64,000 bases of DNA from Candidatus Chlorobium masyuteum (GCF_011601315.1 NZ_JAAORA010000002.1:124001-188000), one strand, 5' to 3'; numbered from the stretch's first letter, positions 29,602 to 45,711 are shown. The notes: generated from the sequence alone by a model not told the origin. Numbers and translations are program-made.

Positions 29602-30027
29602 ATGGCAAAAAAGGTAATCGGCTTTATCAAGCTTCAGATCCCCGCTGGTGCAGCAAATCCCGCTCCTCCTGTAGGTCCCGCTCTCGGTCAGAAGGGTGTC
29701 AATATCATGGAGTTTTGCAAGCAGTTCAATGCAAAGACCCAGTCTGAATCGGGAATGATCATTCCTGTGGTGATTACGGTGTATTCTGACAAGTCGTTCA
29801 CGTTTATCACCAAAACCCCTCCGGCTGCTGTTCTGCTTCTTAAAGAGGCACAGCTGAAAAAGGGTTCCGGCGAGCCGAACCGCAACAAGGTTGGAACGGT
29901 ATCGCGTGAGCAGGTTCGCAGAATAGCCGAGCTGAAGATGCCCGATCTCAATGCGGTTGATCTCAGAGGTGCCGAGGAGATGATTGCCGGTACAGCAAGA
30001 AGTATGGGGATCGTTGTCGAGGGTTGA
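29602..30027 (+). CDS. rplK: 50S ribosomal protein L11
   Basis: 141 residues, the normal length, beginning [20 protein letters not shown] with the conserved [18 protein letters not shown]. The C-terminal rRNA-binding domain contains [13 protein letters not shown]11 sits at the GTPase-associated centre of the large subunit. 40 bp after nusG. Confidence 0.98.
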   Translation: MAKKVIGFIKLQIPAGAANPAPPVGPALGQKGVNIMEFCKQFNAKTQSESGMIIPVVITVYSDKSFTFITKTPPAAVLLLKEAQLKKGSGEPNRNKVGTVSREQVRRIAELKMPDLNAVDLRGAEEMIAGTARSMGIVVEG

Positions 30028-30098
30028 TATTTTTTAGGTTCAAGGTTGTGGGAGGCCCTCAAAGGCCGCTTTTTTTACCACTTTTCAAGAGATAAACA

Positions 30099-30788
30099 AT
30101 GGCTGGAAAAAAATACAGAAATGCAGCGTTGAAGGTTGATCGTCTCCTTGAGTACGATCTCGGTGATGCTGTGGAGAAGGTAAAGGAGATTACCGATTCG
30201 AAGTTCAATGCGACTATCGATATCGCGGTAAAGCTCGGCGTTGACCCTCGTCATGCTGATCAGGTTGTTCGTGGTACGGTTATGCTTCCGCACGGAACCG
30301 GCAAAACGGTTTCTGTTCTGGTTGTCTGTAAAGAGGCCAAGGTTGAGGAGGCAAAAGAGGCCGGTGCTGACATGGTCGGGTTTGAGGAGTATATCGAGAA
30401 AATCCAGGAAGGATGGACAGGTGTTGATGTTATTATTGCCACTCCCGACGTTATGGGCCAGCTTGGCAAGGTTGCAAAAATTCTCGGACCACGCGGTTTG
30501 ATGCCGAATCCCAAGTCCGGAACCGTCACCATGGATGTGGCCAAGGCGGTCAAGGATGTCAAGGCTGGTAAAATCGAATTCAGGGTTGATAAAGCCGGAA
30601 ATGTTCATGCTCCGGTCGGAAAGGTCTCTTTCGGTTCTGATGAGCTGGTAGTCAATATCAACAGTTTCCTCCGGGAGATTGTTCGCCTGAAGCCATCGGC
30701 AGCCAAGGGTCAGTATGTCCAGGGAATAGCGCTTTCAAGCACCATGTCCCCGAGCGTGAAGGTTAAAAAGGAAAAATTTGTCGCCTAA
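30099..30788 (+). CDS. rplA: 50S ribosomal protein L1
   Basis: 229 residues with GTVMLPHGTGK, ATPDVMGQLGKVAKILGPRG and MPNPKSGTVT, all typical of L1. It forms the L1 stalk and in other bacteria represses translation of the L11-L1 operon. A GGCC-based hairpin with a T run lies in the 71-bp gap after rplK (about 30046-30075) and might attenuate or stall transcription. Confidence 0.98.
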   Translation: MAGKKYRNAALKVDRLLEYDLGDAVEKVKEITDSKFNATIDIAVKLGVDPRHADQVVRGTVMLPHGTGKTVSVLVVCKEAKVEEAKEAGADMVGFEEYIEKIQEGWTGVDVIIATPDVMGQLGKVAKILGPRGLMPNPKSGTVTMDVAKAVKDVKAGKIEFRVDKAGNVHAPVGKVSFGSDELVVNINSFLREIVRLKPSAAKGQYVQGIALSSTMSPSVKVKKEKFVA

Positions 30789-30806
30789 TAAAAACGGTTT
30801 ATACGA

Positions 30807-31325
30807 ATGAAGCGAGATAGAAAAGAGCAGATCGTTCAGGATGTAACTGTGAAGGTCAACCGCTCACAGGGTATATATCTGACGGAATTCCAGGGATTGA
30901 GCGTGGCGAAAATGGCGGAGCTTCGCGGTGAGTTCAGAAAAGTCGGTGTTGAGTACCGTGTTGTCAAGAACACACTCATTAAGAAAGCGCTGAAGGATCT
31001 GGAGGGAGCTGACAAGCTTGCCGCCGGTCTGAAAAGCACAACAGCTGTTGCATTTGGATATGATGATCCGCTTGCTCCCGCCAAAGTCATCAGAAAGTTC
31101 AGCAAAACCAACGAAATGCTGAAGTTCAAGATGGCGGCAATCGATGGAGTTGTTTTTGGCGCGGATTCGCTGCCAGCGCTCTCTGAAATGCTGACCAAGA
31201 CGGAAAATGTCGGTCGTGCAGCCGGATTGATCAACAATGTTGTCAGTTCTGTGCCGATCGTTGTTAATGCGATTGCAAGGAATCTGGTGTCGGTTCTTGA
31301 CCAGGTAGCCAAGCAGAAGCAGTAA
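30807..31325 (+). CDS. rplJ: 50S ribosomal protein L10
   Basis: 172 residues; the N-terminal rRNA-binding domain includes YLTEFQGLSVAKMAELRGEF and YRVVKNTLIKKAL, and the C-terminal helix recruits L7/L12 dimers. The gap from rplA is only 18 bp, too short for the long L10 leader used for autoregulation in Escherichia coli, so control here, if any, must act through the rplA coding end or elsewhere. Confidence 0.98.
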   Translation: MKRDRKEQIVQDVTVKVNRSQGIYLTEFQGLSVAKMAELRGEFRKVGVEYRVVKNTLIKKALKDLEGADKLAAGLKSTTAVAFGYDDPLAPAKVIRKFSKTNEMLKFKMAAIDGVVFGADSLPALSEMLTKTENVGRAAGLINNVVSSVPIVVNAIARNLVSVLDQVAKQKQ

Positions 31326-31392
31326 CGGTACAACCAAACTATTACGCACTCAGAAATTATCATAATTGTAAATTAAACAAGAGAGGGGAATA

Positions 31393-31767
31393 ATGTCTAT
31401 CGAAACACTTGTAGAGGAAATTGGTAAGTTGACGCTTACAGAGGCTTCTGAACTGGTTAAGGCTCTGGAAACAAAGTTCGGCGTAAGTGCAGCTCCTGTC
31501 GCTGTGGCTGGTGTTGCTGCTGCCGCTCCTTCTGACGCTCCGGCAAAAGAAGAGCAGACCGAGTTTGACGTTGTGCTGACCGCAGCAGGCGAAAGCAAGA
31601 TCAATGTTATCAAGGTTGTCCGTGCTATCACCGGTCTTGGACTGAAAGAGGCCAAGGATCTTGTTGACGGTGCACCGAAGACGGTTAAGGAAGCTGTATC
31701 GAAAGATGAAGCTGAAAAAATCGCCAAAGAGTTGAAAGACGCCGGCGCATCTGTTGAGTTGAAGTAA
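31393..31767 (+). CDS. rplL: 50S ribosomal protein L7/L12
   Basis: 124 residues: N-terminal dimerisation helices, an Ala-rich hinge (about residues 35-52), and the C-terminal factor-binding domain with [20 protein letters not shown] and [12 protein letters not shown]. It recruits translational GTPases to the ribosome. GAGAGGGG precedes the start. Followed by a hairpin before rpoB. Confidence 0.98.
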   Translation: MSIETLVEEIGKLTLTEASELVKALETKFGVSAAPVAVAGVAAAAPSDAPAKEEQTEFDVVLTAAGESKINVIKVVRAITGLGLKEAKDLVDGAPKTVKEAVSKDEAEKIAKELKDAGASVELK

Positions 31768-31793
31768 TCTTTGAAAAGAGTCATTACTACAGC

Positions 31794-31824
31794 AAGCTCC
31801 GTTTCGATCTGAAACGGAGCTTTG
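31794..31824 (+). terminator. Attenuator-like hairpin between rplL and rpoB
   Basis: A perfect 12-bp stem (AAGCTCCGTTTC and its complement around GATCT) followed by TTTG, in a 207-bp gap. The T run is weak, so partial termination or RNase processing is more likely than a full stop, matching the partial attenuation known at this junction in Escherichia coli. Confidence 0.6.
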
Positions 31825-31974
31825 TCCGTTTGTATAAGTTCTGTTGAGATGATAGTTCCTGTGATGATACGATTAAGATAAACCGGCTGTTTATGCGACC
31901 GGCAGAGTTTCTGTGGAGCTTTGTTCTGACTTAATCTGTAAGTAATTCATGCAATTGATAAAAGCGAGGTGCAT

Positions 31975-34900
31975 GTGAAAGTGGCTGATGCGACAACACC
32001 CTGTATTGACTTTTCCAAAATCCAAAGTATAATAGAGCCGCCCGACTTATTAAAAGTTCAGTTAGATTCATTTCATAATTTCCTCCAGGATAGCGTTCCG
32101 CTCGCAAAGAGAAAGGATCAGGGCCTTGAACGGGTTCTACGCAGCGCTTTTCCTATTACCGATACCAGAGGGCTCTATCTGCTTGAGTATATCTCATACA
32201 GCTTTGACAAACCCAAATACACCGTTGAGGATTGTATTGAACGGGGTCTGACCTATGATGTATCGCTGAAAGTCAAACTCAAGCTCTCCTACAAGGACGA
32301 GCCGGATGAGACCGACTGGAAGGAGACGATTCAGCAGGAGGTATACCTCGGCAGAATCCCCTTTATGACCGAGCGGGGTACCTTTATTGTCAATGGCGCC
32401 GAGCGTGTAGTCGTTGCCCAGCTTCACCGCTCTCCGGGTGTGGTATTCAGTGAGGCGGTTCATCCGAACGGTAAAAAAATGTATTCGGCCAAGATTGTGC
32501 CGACCAGAGGCTCCTGGATCGAGTTCCAGACCGATATCAATAATCAGATTTTCGTCTATATCGACCAGAAAAAGAACTTTCTGGTCAGTGCACTTCTGCG
32601 CGCCATAGGCTTTACAAGGGACGAGGATATACTCGGTCTCTTTGACCTCGTTGAAGAGGTGCCTCTGAAAGCAGGCAAAAAGGAGCAGCTTGTCGGTCAG
32701 TATCTGGCTTCCGATATCGTCGATATGCAGACCGGCGAGGTTGTCAGTGCACGAACCGCGATCACGGAGGAGATCTTCGAGCAGATTCTTGCCGCAGGCT
32801 ACAAGAGCGTCAAGGTGATGAAGAGCTTTGCCGGCGGTGACAAAGGCAAGGACAAGTCGATCATCATCAATACCATCCTCAATGACAGCTCCGCGACTGA
32901 GGAAGAGGCACTTGAAATTGTCTACGAAGAGCTCAGGGCCAATGAGGCTCCCGATATTGATGCAGCCAGAAGCTTCCTTGAGCGCACCTTCTTCAACCAG
33001 AAAAAGTATGATCTGGGTGATGTCGGCCGTTACAGGATCAAGAAAAAGCTCGGTCGTGAGTTTGAAGAGCTTGACACCTATCTGGCGGGCAAACCCGAGC
33101 TGAAGAAGCTTTCGGATACCATCTACGATAAAATTCTGCAGACCATTCAATCCTTTTCCGATGAACCTGTCGGTGAGGATATTCTGGTTCTCACGCATTA
33201 TGATATTATCTCGGTTATCTACTACCTCATCAATCTTGTCAACGGCCTGGCCGAAGTTGATGATGTCGATCACCTTGCGAACCGTCGTGTTCGTTCGGTC
33301 GGTGAGCAGCTTGCCGCCCAGTTTGTCATCGGACTTGCCCGCATGGGCAAGAATGTCCGTGAAAAGCTCAATTCACGTGACTCCGACAAGATCGCTCCGG
33401 CAGACCTGATCAACGCAAGAACCGTATCAAGCGTTGTATCAAGCTTCTTTGCGACCAGTCAGCTCTCCCAGTTTATGGACCAGACCAATCCTCTGGCTGA
33501 AATGACCAACAAGAGAAGGGTTTCAGCACTTGGACCGGGCGGTCTTACCAGAGAGCGTGCAGGTTTCGAGGTTCGTGACGTTCACTACACCCACTACGGA
33601 AGGCTCTGCCCGATTGAAACACCGGAAGGTCCCAATATCGGTCTGATCTCGTCGCTCTCGGTCTATGCGGAGATCAATGACAAAGGCTTTATCCAGACCC
33701 CCTACCGCGTTGTCGAGAAGGGTCAGGTAACCGGCACCGTGCTGATGCTTTCGGCTGAAGATGAGGAGAACAAGATCACCGTTCCGGTCAGTGTTCCGCT
33801 CGACGCCAATAACAGAATCGCTCTTGAGACGGTTCAGGCCAGGACAAAGGGTGACTATCCCGTTGTTGCAGCCGAGGATGTCAACTATATGGACGTCTCT
33901 CCGGTTCAGATTGTCAGTGCGGCAGCGGCACTTATTCCCTTCCTTGAGCATGATGACGGTAACCGTGCACTGATGGGTGCAAACATGCAGCGCCAGGCGG
34001 TTCCGCTCCTCACCTCCGAAGCTCCGGTTGTTGGAACCGGCATGGAGGGCAAGGTTGCACGCGACTCCCGCTCGGTTATTGTTGCCGAGGGAACCGGTGT
34101 TGTTGAAGATGTTACGGCTGAATATGTACAGGTACGCTACGATATCAGTGTTGAAAATGATGTCCGTCTGTCGCTTCTTGATCCTGATGAAGGCCTTAAA
34201 ACCTACAAGCTGATCAAGTTCAAGCGCTCGAACCAGGATACCTGTATCTCCCAGAAGCCGATGGTGCATATCGGCAACCGGGTTGAAAAAGGGTCGGTTC
34301 TTGCCGACAGTTCCTCAACCGATCACGGTGAGCTGGCTCTCGGCAAAAATGTTCTGGTAGCCTTCATGCCATGGCGTGGCTACAACTTTGAGGATGCTAT
34401 CATTCTGAGTGAAAGGCTTGTCTATGACGATGTCTTTACCTCGATTCATGTTCATGAATTTGAAGCCAACGTTCGCGATACCAAGCGCGGTGAAGAGCAG
34501 TTTACCCGTGACATCTATAATGTCAGTGAGGATGCGCTCCGTAATCTTGACGAGAACGGTATTGTCCGTCTCGGCGCAGAGGTCAAGGAGCGGGATATCC
34601 TGGTCGGCAAGATCACCCCGAAAGGCGAGAGCGATCCGACGCCGGAAGAGAAGCTCCTCCGGGCTATTTTCGGCGACAAATCCAGTGATGTCAAGGATGC
34701 ATCCATGCATGTGCCTGCAGGTATGAAGGGTATTGTCATCAAGACCAAGCTCTTCAGCCGCAAGAAAAAGGTCGGCATGGATGTCAAGGAGAAGCTTGAG
34801 GCGGTTGACAAACGATTTGACAGCAGGGAGTTTGATCTGCGCAAGCGCTTTGCCAAATGGCTGAAGCAGCACCTTGAGGGCGCGGTATCAATTGCCGTCA

Positions 34901-35883
34901 ACAGCGACAAGGGCAAGGTTCTTATTGCCGAGGGCTCCGCGTTTGACGATGCGCTGCTTGCAAAATTCAGCAGCATGCCGTTCCTCGAGTCGATTGACTT
35001 TACCAAGGGGCTGACCGCGTCTGAAAAAGTCAACGAAAATGTTCTCCGTCTTGTCAAGGAGTTCCGCTTCAAGCTTAAGGATCTGAGTGACGAGCGCGAA
35101 AACGAAAAATACAAGATCAATGTGGGCGACGAACTTCCTCCTGGAATCGAAGAGCTTGCAAAGGTCTATATCGCCCAGAAAAGAAAGATCCAGGTTGGTG
35201 ACAAGATGGCCGGACGCCACGGAAACAAGGGCGTTGTCGGTAAAATTCTGCCGATTGAGGATATGCCGTTCATGGCTGACGGTACCCCGGTTGACATTGT
35301 GCTCAACCCGCTTGGTGTACCGAGTCGTATGAATATCGGTCAGCTCTATGAAACCTCGCTCGGATGGGCCGCCAAAAAGCTCGGCGTCAAGTTCAAGACA
35401 CCGATTTTCAATGGTGCCACCTACGAAGAGGTACAGCAGCAGCTGGAAAAAGCCGGTCTTCCGGCTCACGGAAAAGTGAGTCTGTTTGACGGCCGTACCG
35501 GCGAGCGCTTTGATGATGAAGTGACGGTGGGCTACATCTATATGCTTAAACTGAGCCATCTTGTCGATGACAAGATCCATGCCCGTTCAACCGGTCCATA
35601 CTCGCTCATTACCCAGCAGCCGCTCGGAGGAAAGGCGCAGTTCGGTGGTCAGCGGTTCGGTGAAATGGAGGTCTGGGCTCTTGAGGCATACGGTGCAGCC
35701 AATATTCTCAGGGAGATGCTTACGGTCAAATCCGATGATGTGATCGGCCGTAACAAAACCTATGAGGCAATTGTTAAAGGCCAGAACCTGCCAGAGCCGG
35801 GTATCCCTGAATCATTCAACGTTCTTATCAGGGAGCTGCAGGGACTTGGTCTTGAGATTCGTATTGACGACAGGGTTCCTTAG
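31975..35883 (+). CDS. rpoB: DNA-directed RNA polymerase subunit beta
   Basis: 1302 residues from the GTG at 31975 (protein begins [15 protein letters not shown]); GAGGTG just upstream supports it over the GTG two codons earlier. Conserved blocks include the rifampicin-pocket region [20 protein letters not shown] with [18 protein letters not shown], then [13 protein letters not shown], and [16 protein letters not shown] near the active centre. The catalytic core pairs with rpoC 70 bp downstream. Large antisense frames inside this gene are artefacts of codon bias. Confidence 0.98.
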   Translation: MKVADATTPCIDFSKIQSIIEPPDLLKVQLDSFHNFLQDSVPLAKRKDQGLERVLRSAFPITDTRGLYLLEYISYSFDKPKYTVEDCIERGLTYDVSLKVKLKLSYKDEPDETDWKETIQQEVYLGRIPFMTERGTFIVNGAERVVVAQLHRSPGVVFSEAVHPNGKKMYSAKIVPTRGSWIEFQTDINNQIFVYIDQKKNFLVSALLRAIGFTRDEDILGLFDLVEEVPLKAGKKEQLVGQYLASDIVDMQTGEVVSARTAITEEIFEQILAAGYKSVKVMKSFAGGDKGKDKSIIINTILNDSSATEEEALEIVYEELRANEAPDIDAARSFLERTFFNQKKYDLGDVGRYRIKKKLGREFEELDTYLAGKPELKKLSDTIYDKILQTIQSFSDEPVGEDILVLTHYDIISVIYYLINLVNGLAEVDDVDHLANRRVRSVGEQLAAQFVIGLARMGKNVREKLNSRDSDKIAPADLINARTVSSVVSSFFATSQLSQFMDQTNPLAEMTNKRRVSALGPGGLTRERAGFEVRDVHYTHYGRLCPIETPEGPNIGLISSLSVYAEINDKGFIQTPYRVVEKGQVTGTVLMLSAEDEENKITVPVSVPLDANNRIALETVQARTKGDYPVVAAEDVNYMDVSPVQIVSAAAALIPFLEHDDGNRALMGANMQRQAVPLLTSEAPVVGTGMEGKVARDSRSVIVAEGTGVVEDVTAEYVQVRYDISVENDVRLSLLDPDEGLKTYKLIKFKRSNQDTCISQKPMVHIGNRVEKGSVLADSSSTDHGELALGKNVLVAFMPWRGYNFEDAIILSERLVYDDVFTSIHVHEFEANVRDTKRGEEQFTRDIYNVSEDALRNLDENGIVRLGAEVKERDILVGKITPKGESDPTPEEKLLRAIFGDKSSDVKDASMHVPAGMKGIVIKTKLFSRKKKVGMDVKEKLEAVDKRFDSREFDLRKRFAKWLKQHLEGAVSIAVNSDKGKVLIAEGSAFDDALLAKFSSMPFLESIDFTKGLTASEKVNENVLRLVKEFRFKLKDLSDERENEKYKINVGDELPPGIEELAKVYIAQKRKIQVGDKMAGRHGNKGVVGKILPIEDMPFMADGTPVDIVLNPLGVPSRMNIGQLYETSLGWAAKKLGVKFKTPIFNGATYEEVQQQLEKAGLPAHGKVSLFDGRTGERFDDEVTVGYIYMLKLSHLVDDKIHARSTGPYSLITQQPLGGKAQFGGQRFGEMEVWALEAYGAANILREMLTVKSDDVIGRNKTYEAIVKGQNLPEPGIPESFNVLIRELQGLGLEIRIDDRVP

Positions 35884-35953
35884 TAATGTGTTTATTTGGC
35901 GTGTACATCATTAATGGACGTTAAAAAGAGTCGTTTAACAAGGAATATAGACT

Positions 35954-40441
<4,488 letters not shown>

Positions 40442-40470
40442 TTCGGAAGCGTTGCCAAAAGATGAGTAAT

Positions 40471-40500
40471 AAAAAAGGGAGATGCGAGTCTCCCTTTTTT
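40471..40500. terminator. Bidirectional terminator between rpoC and accC
   Basis: Inverted repeat AAAAAAGGGAGA / TCTCCCTTTTTT around a 6-base loop. The terminal A and T runs make it a terminator for the converging rpoC and accC transcripts. Confidence 0.93.
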
Positions 40501-40522
40501 ATTGTCCATTTTTCGTGCTCTC

Positions 40523-41866
40523 CTACTTTTTTTCGAAGCGGAAGGTGTCCAGAAAGCTGGTATCAAAGTCACCGCTCTGGAAGACCGGAGAGTGCATTAC
40601 CTGCTTGTGGAACGGTATGGTGGTTTTCACTCCGACAACAATAAATTCGTCAAGCGCTCGGGACATCCTTGCGATGGCTTCATCACGGGTGTGAGCGGTC
40701 ACGATCAGCTTGGCGATCATGGAGTCGTAGTTGGAGGGGACAACATAGCTTGCATAGGCGTGTGAATCGACCCGTACGCCGTGTCCTCCGGGAGTATGAA
40801 AGACCTGAAGCTGACCGGGAGATGGACGGAACATGTGCTCCGGATCCTCGGCATTGATGCGGCACTCAATGGAGTGACCTTTCGGAGTGAATTTTCTGTT
40901 CTCGATCGACTCTCCGGCAGCAATTTCGATCTGCTCGCGGACAATATCGACATCGTAGCGCTCTTCGGTAACCGGATGCTCGACCTGGATACGGGTGTTC
41001 ATCTCCATGAAGTAGAAGTCGCGGTGTTTGTCGAGCAGAAACTCGATGGTACCGGCACCCTCATAGTTGATTGCCCTTGCTGCAGCTACAGCGGCATCAC
41101 CCATTTTTTTTCTCAGTGCATCGTCAACCGCCGGTGAAGGGGTCTCCTCAATAAGCTTCTGGTGACGGCGCTGAACGGTACAGTCGCGCTCACCGAGATG
41201 GATGGTGTGGCCGTGTTGGTCGGAGAGAATCTGGATCTCGACGTGGCGGGGATTTTCAAGATACTTCTCGATATAGACACCGCTGTTACCGAACGCCTGC
41301 TCGGCTTCACTGCGTGCGGTGTTGAGCGCTTTTTCAAGCTGGCTCTCCTCGGTCACAACCCTCATGCCCTTTCCGCCGCCACCGGCAGTAGGCTTGATAA
41401 TGACCGGATAGCCGGTTTTTTTAGCGGTCTCTATTGCCTGTTTCAGATCGGTGACCAGACCGGGGCTTCCGGGAACAACGGGGACTCCGGCGGCAATCAT
41501 GGTTGATTTGGCCGTATTTTTGTCACCCATCTGGTTGATCATTTTGGCCGTCGGGCCGATAAACTTGATGTTTGCAGAAGCACACACCTCGGCAAAATCA
41601 GCATTTTCAGCAAGGAAGCCGTAACCGGGATGAATGGCATCGGCATTGGTCACCTCAGCCGCTGCAATGATCCGGGGTATGTTCAGATAGCTCTCCCTGG
41701 AGAGTGCCGGTCCGATACAGACCGCTTCATCAGCGTATTTGACATGGATTGATTCAGCATCAACTGTTGAGTAAACAGCAACCGTACTGATCCCCATTTC
41801 GCGACAGGTCTGCATAATACGCAATGCAATTTCGCCGCGATTTGCTACAAGTATTTTCTTGAACAA
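40523..41866 (-). CDS. accC: Acetyl-CoA carboxylase, biotin carboxylase subunit
   Basis: 447 residues with the ATP-grasp plan: [20 protein letters not shown] at the N-terminus, the glycine-rich ATP loop [12 protein letters not shown], and the catalytic segment [14 protein letters not shown]. It carboxylates the biotin carried by AccB using bicarbonate and ATP, the first half-reaction of malonyl-CoA synthesis. Begins 19 bp after accB in an efp-accB-accC unit; the carboxyltransferase alpha gene accA lies 1.7 kb away on the other strand. Confidence 0.97.
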   Translation of the reverse strand: MFKKILVANRGEIALRIMQTCREMGISTVAVYSTVDAESIHVKYADEAVCIGPALSRESYLNIPRIIAAAEVTNADAIHPGYGFLAENADFAEVCASANIKFIGPTAKMINQMGDKNTAKSTMIAAGVPVVPGSPGLVTDLKQAIETAKKTGYPVIIKPTAGGGGKGMRVVTEESQLEKALNTARSEAEQAFGNSGVYIEKYLENPRHVEIQILSDQHGHTIHLGERDCTVQRRHQKLIEETPSPAVDDALRKKMGDAAVAAARAINYEGAGTIEFLLDKHRDFYFMEMNTRIQVEHPVTEERYDVDIVREQIEIAAGESIENRKFTPKGHSIECRINAEDPEHMFRPSPGQLQVFHTPGGHGVRVDSHAYASYVVPSNYDSMIAKLIVTAHTRDEAIARMSRALDEFIVVGVKTTIPFHKQVMHSPVFQSGDFDTSFLDTFRFEKK

Positions 41867-41885
41867 GGCTGTTTTTGATCAAAGA

Positions 41886-42356
41886 TTATGGTTTAACCCG
41901 GAACAGGGGCTGGTTGTACTCTACAGCCTGTCCGTTTTCAACAAGAATTTCAACAATGGTGCCGGAAACTTCCGCCTCAATTTCGTTCATCAGCTTCATG
42001 GCTTCAATAATGCAGAGAACATCTCCTTTTTTAATAGTGTCGTTAACCGCAATAAATGCCGGTGAATCGGGAGAAGGAGATTTATAGTAGGTGCCGACTA
42101 TCGGTGAGCAGACATCGACAAGGCCGGAGATCGGTTCAGTTGTCACTGCTGCCGGTGCCGGAGCTGCCGTCTGAAGAGGAGCCGCGGTTGACGGAGCCGG
42201 TGCTGAGGGTGCTGCGACTGCCGGAGCAGAGGGTTGCACTACTGCTGAGGAAAAACGTCTGAGGGTAACTTTAAAATCCCCCTCCTCAATAATGGTTTCC
42301 TGAAGATCCGAGCTATTGACGATCTCAATAAGCTGCCTGATTTCGTTAAGGTTCAT
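41886..42356 (-). CDS. accB: Acetyl-CoA carboxylase, biotin carboxyl carrier protein
   Basis: 156 residues in three parts: an N-terminal segment ([17 protein letters not shown]), an Ala/Pro-rich flexible linker (about 40-72), and the biotinyl domain with [11 protein letters not shown]. Lys121 is the biotin attachment site. It shuttles carboxybiotin between AccC and AccA/AccD. In operon with efp upstream (53 bp) and accC downstream (19 bp), an arrangement common to many bacteria. Confidence 0.97.
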   Translation of the reverse strand: MNLNEIRQLIEIVNSSDLQETIIEEGDFKVTLRRFSSAVVQPSAPAVAAPSAPAPSTAAPLQTAAPAPAAVTTEPISGLVDVCSPIVGTYYKSPSPDSPAFIAVNDTIKKGDVLCIIEAMKLMNEIEAEVSGTIVEILVENGQAVEYNQPLFRVKP

Positions 42357-42409
42357 GATGATGCTACTTAAGGATTAAACGCTTTTCCTGTTAAATCGAT
42401 TAAAGTCCG

Positions 42410-42976
42410 TTATTTTTTTACTCTTTCAATATACTCGCCGGTGCGGGTGTCGACGCGAATCACGCTGCCGATCTGGATGAACATGGGCACGTTGACCTCT
42501 GCTCCTGTCTCCACAATTGCCGGTTTGGTTCCGCTTGTGGCCCGGTCATCTTTTGATGCGGGGCTGGTTTCCGTCACCTCCACTTCAACAAATGTGGGAA
42601 GTTCCACACTCAGAATCGCGCCATCATCGGAAAACACAATCGTTACCGTGATGCCATCTTTCAAAAAACGGGATCCGGAGCCGATGGTGAGCTCCGGAAC
42701 ATTGATCTGGTCAAAGGTGTTGTTGTCCATCATGACATAATCAGTGCCATCCTGATAGAGGTACTGATACTGTTTGCGTTCAGTTACGATCACATCTACG
42801 GATTCACTTGCACTGAAGCGGAATTCAACGTTGCGTCCTGTTTTCAGGTTTCGCATGTTTGCCTGGTAAAACGCACGCAGGTTTCCCGGTGTACGGTGGA
42901 CAAGACTCTCTATGCTGTGCGGTTCACCCTTGAAACGGATTATGGAGCCTTTTGATACGTTACTGATTGAAATCAT
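42410..42976 (-). CDS. efp: Translation elongation factor P with an atypical tip residue
   Basis: 188 residues in the three-domain EF-P form; the C-terminal signature [20 protein letters not shown] is intact. EF-P binds between the P and E sites and relieves stalling at proline runs. The loop that normally carries a modified residue reads [10 protein letters not shown], so the position of Escherichia coli Lys34 (PGKGQAF) is Asn32 here. Neither lysylation nor rhamnosylation can occur at Asn. Either this lineage uses an unmodified EF-P, or another residue (Arg34 is nearby) takes over. First gene of the efp-accB-accC unit. Confidence 0.95.
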   Translation of the reverse strand: MISISNVSKGSIIRFKGEPHSIESLVHRTPGNLRAFYQANMRNLKTGRNVEFRFSASESVDVIVTERKQYQYLYQDGTDYVMMDNNTFDQINVPELTIGSGSRFLKDGITVTIVFSDDGAILSVELPTFVEVEVTETSPASKDDRATSGTKPAIVETGAEVNVPMFIQIGSVIRVDTRTGEYIERVKK

Positions 42977-43188
42977 AAGACGGATAAAATAGGTCTTGCT
43001 TGGTTAGGTTTTTTTAATCAAAAGAGCTTAAATATAACACAGCGCGTGACGAATACAAACCGCCTGCAAAGCAATGGCTGATAAAGCTAAAAAGCCATTG
43101 CAAGTTTGTAAGGTACTGTTTAAATTCACGTAATTGGTAACGTTGATAAAAAAGCTGATTATTACCCTAACAATAATAAATATCTCCT

Positions 43189-43464
43189 ATGTCAAAAGCT
43201 GAGTTAGTCGAGAAAATTGCCGAGCAGGCCAATCTGACCAAAGTCGATGCCGAGCGTGCCGTCAATGCTTTTATCAATGTTGTAACAGGATCCTTGAAGC
43301 AGGGTGATGATGTCACTCTTGTCGGGTTCGGAACATTCACAACCGGTGACCGGGCTGAACGTCAGGGCCGCAATCCCCAGACAGGTGCAGCCATTACCAT
43401 TGCCGCAAAAAAAGTTGTAAAATTCAAGCCGGGTAAAGCTTTGAAGGAAGAGGTCGGCGGTTGA
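43189..43464 (+). CDS. HU-family DNA-binding protein
   Basis: 91 residues with the HU/IHF fold: [32 protein letters not shown], and the DNA-gripping arm [19 protein letters not shown]. It bends and compacts DNA without strong sequence preference. Divergent from efp and closed by a strong terminator. Confidence 0.97.
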   Translation: MSKAELVEKIAEQANLTKVDAERAVNAFINVVTGSLKQGDDVTLVGFGTFTTGDRAERQGRNPQTGAAITIAAKKVVKFKPGKALKEEVGG

Positions 43465-43494
43465 TTCTGAAGGTTTTGATTTCTGCTATCTTTT

Positions 43495-43532
43495 AAAGCC
43501 CATCATGAGCCTCTGCTTGATGGGCTTTTTTT
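43495..43532 (+). terminator. Rho-independent terminator after the HU gene
   Basis: Stem AAAGCCCATCA / TGATGGGCTTT with a 12-base loop, followed by a T run. It ends 20 bp before accA. Confidence 0.92.
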
Positions 43533-43551
43533 ATCACTATTACACTGCCCC

Positions 43552-44556
43552 ATGGCTACTAAAGTTGTCCTTGATTTTGAAAAACCTGTCGTTGAGCTTG
43601 AAACCAAACTCAACGAAATGCGTGAGTGTCTCAGAAGCAGTGCGAGGGAGCAGGCGCCGTCAGAAACCGGAGTACTCACTCATGAGATTGAGGCTCTTGA
43701 ACTGAAAGTTGAAGCGCTTCGCCGTTCCATCTATAAAAATCTGACACGCTGGCAGAAGGTGCAGCTTGCCCGCCATCCGGAAAGGCCCTACACGCTCGAC
43801 TATATCTACATGATGACCAATGGGTTTGTAGAGTTGGCGGGGGATCGTCATTTCAGTGATGACAAGGCAATCGTCGGCGGTTTTGCCCGTATTGAAGAGC
43901 CTTCAACAGGTTTTTCCCAGCCGGTCATGATTATCGGCCATCAGAAAGGTCGTGATACCAAGAGCAACGTCTACAGGAATTTCGGTATGGCCCAGCCTGA
44001 AGGGTACCGAAAGGCACTCCGGCTCATGAAGCTTGCCGAGAAGTTCCGCAAACCGGTCATTACCCTTATCGATACACCCGGCGCCTTTCCCGGCATCGAG
44101 GCCGAGGAGCGGGGGCAGGCTGAGGCAATTGCCCGCAACCTGTTTGAAATGGCGAAGCTGACCGTACCGGTTATCTGCGTTATTATCGGTGAAGGAGCCA
44201 GCGGAGGCGCAATAGGCCTTGGTGTAGGCAACCGGATTCTCATGGCTGAGAACAGCTGGTACTCGGTAATCTCACCCGAAAGCTGCTCCTCCATTCTCTG
44301 GAGAAGCTGGAACTACAAGGAGCAGGCGGCTGAAGCGCTGCAGCTTACCGCACCCGATCTTCTGGCACAGGGAATCATCGACCGCATTATTCCCGAACCG
44401 GTAGGAGGCGCCCATACCGATCCGGAAGCGATGGCCGCAACCCTTAAGGGGATGCTGATTGAGGAGCTGACACTCCTATTGAAGAAGGAGCCAGCAGAAC
44501 TTGTCAACGACCGTATAGACAAATTTGGTGCTATGGGTGAATGGAATGAAGAGTGA
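43552..44556 (+). CDS. accA: Acetyl-CoA carboxylase carboxyltransferase subunit alpha
   Basis: 334 residues. The N-terminal helical part ([20 protein letters not shown]) is followed by the crotonase-like carboxyltransferase core: [34 protein letters not shown] and [19 protein letters not shown]. With AccD it moves the carboxyl group from carboxybiotin to acetyl-CoA. Starts ATG at 43552 just beyond the HU terminator, so it relies on a promoter inside or upstream of the HU gene, or on a very compact one. Confidence 0.97.
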   Translation: MATKVVLDFEKPVVELETKLNEMRECLRSSAREQAPSETGVLTHEIEALELKVEALRRSIYKNLTRWQKVQLARHPERPYTLDYIYMMTNGFVELAGDRHFSDDKAIVGGFARIEEPSTGFSQPVMIIGHQKGRDTKSNVYRNFGMAQPEGYRKALRLMKLAEKFRKPVITLIDTPGAFPGIEAEERGQAEAIARNLFEMAKLTVPVICVIIGEGASGGAIGLGVGNRILMAENSWYSVISPESCSSILWRSWNYKEQAAEALQLTAPDLLAQGIIDRIIPEPVGGAHTDPEAMAATLKGMLIEELTLLLKKEPAELVNDRIDKFGAMGEWNEE

Positions 44557-44574
44557 GGACGAGATTCATGCTTG

Positions 44575-44601
44575 AGCCCCGGAGGGGCGCAATATTGGTA
44601 G
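44575..44601 (+). repeat. Dispersed 27-bp repeat, copy 2
   Basis: AGCCCCGGAGGGGCG followed by CAATATTGGTAG, 18 bp after accA. It runs directly into a CCCCCGA/TCGGGGG hairpin (44602-44620). Confidence 0.85.
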
Positions 44602-44626
44602 CCCCCGATGAAGTCGGGGGAAATGA

Positions 44627-44653
44627 GAAAAGCCGGCGGTTGCCGGCTTTTCT
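44627..44653. terminator. Bidirectional terminator between accA and korB
   Basis: Inverted repeat AAAAGCCGGC / GCCGGCTTTT with a tight GGTT loop, flanked by A and T runs, suited to both converging genes. Confidence 0.9.
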
Positions 44654-44674
44654 GTTGTTGTGTTGTCGAAAGGG

Positions 44675-45709
44675 TTACTTGATAACGTAGGAGTTATCAC
44701 CCTTGAGCAGTTCTGCAAGTGTGCCTGCTCCGTTTTTCTGGGCGTCACGCACCTGCTCGGTGAGAGCATCTTCATAGGTTACGCGATCCTCGGCATAGAG
44801 TACACCGATTGGCCGTGGAAGAGCACCTTCTGAATCCGGATCGGTATCAGCAAAGCGGGCAAGAATGGATGCCTTGTTGATATCCGTTTCGTCGTGAATC
44901 CAGAGGTCGGCGGTTGAAACTCCACTCTTTTCCAGATCAACCACAATCGGCTTAAAGCCGTCAAGACGGATACCCTTCTTCTGGTCCTTGCCGAAAAGCA
45001 GCGGTTTCTGCTGCTCAAGGTAGATGGTGTTCTCAGCCTTGATGTCGGCATTGGCAAAGGCATCCCAGGCGGCATTGTTGAAAATCGGACAGTTCTGGTA
45101 GATCTCCACCAGTGACGTGCCCCTGTGCTGTGCTGCACGTAACAGAATCGAGCGGAGGAATTTCCCGTCCTTGTCAAACGCTCTGGCAAAGAAGGTTCCG
45201 CCGGAACCGATGGCAAGGGACGCCGGGTTGAAGGGGTGATCAATCACGCCTGCCGGGGAGGTGACGGTTCTCAGCCCGAGTTTTGACGTCGGAGAGTACT
45301 GTCCTTTCGTCAGACCGTAGATCTCGTTGTTGAAGAGGACGATGTTCAGGTCGGGATTTCTTCTCAGGGTATGGATGAAGTGGTTGCCGCCGATCGAGAG
45401 AGCATCACCATCCCCGGTTGCCACCCAGACACTCAGGTCGGGTCGGGCAGCCTTCAGGCCGGTTGCCATCGGCAGGGCCCTTCCGTGAATACCATGGATA
45501 CCGTAGGTTGCCATATAGTAGGGCAGACGGGATGAGCATCCGATACCCGAGACAAAGGCGATGTTTTCAGATGCAACACCCAGTTCAGGCAGCACACTCT
45601 TGATCTGCTGAAGCACCGCATGATCACCGCAACCTGGACACCACTTCGGTTCCTGGTTCGATGCGAAATCCTTTGCTGTAAGCGCTGTTGTTGGATTGAT
45701 ATCGGTCAT
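44675..45709 (-). CDS. korB: 2-oxoglutarate:ferredoxin oxidoreductase, beta subunit
   Basis: 344 residues carrying the thiamine pyrophosphate domain: KWCPGCGDH (Cys24 and Cys27 of the cluster site), [11 protein letters not shown], and the metal/TPP motif [16 protein letters not shown] with [12 protein letters not shown]. With KorA it reductively carboxylates succinyl-CoA to 2-oxoglutarate using reduced ferredoxin, a key step of the reductive TCA cycle in green sulfur bacteria. Assignment to Kor over other 2-oxoacid oxidoreductases rests on the two-subunit organisation and the size of KorA. Starts 2 bp after korA. Confidence 0.93.
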   Translation of the reverse strand: MTDINPTTALTAKDFASNQEPKWCPGCGDHAVLQQIKSVLPELGVASENIAFVSGIGCSSRLPYYMATYGIHGIHGRALPMATGLKAARPDLSVWVATGDGDALSIGGNHFIHTLRRNPDLNIVLFNNEIYGLTKGQYSPTSKLGLRTVTSPAGVIDHPFNPASLAIGSGGTFFARAFDKDGKFLRSILLRAAQHRGTSLVEIYQNCPIFNNAAWDAFANADIKAENTIYLEQQKPLLFGKDQKKGIRLDGFKPIVVDLEKSGVSTADLWIHDETDINKASILARFADTDPDSEGALPRPIGVLYAEDRVTYEDALTEQVRDAQKNGAGTLAELLKGDNSYVIK

Positions 45710-45711
45710 TA

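Noticed and set aside
30046-30075. Possible terminator between rplK and rplA
   Set aside because: Only a 4-5-bp GGCC stem before the T run; too weak to list as a terminator inside a ribosomal operon, noted under rplA.
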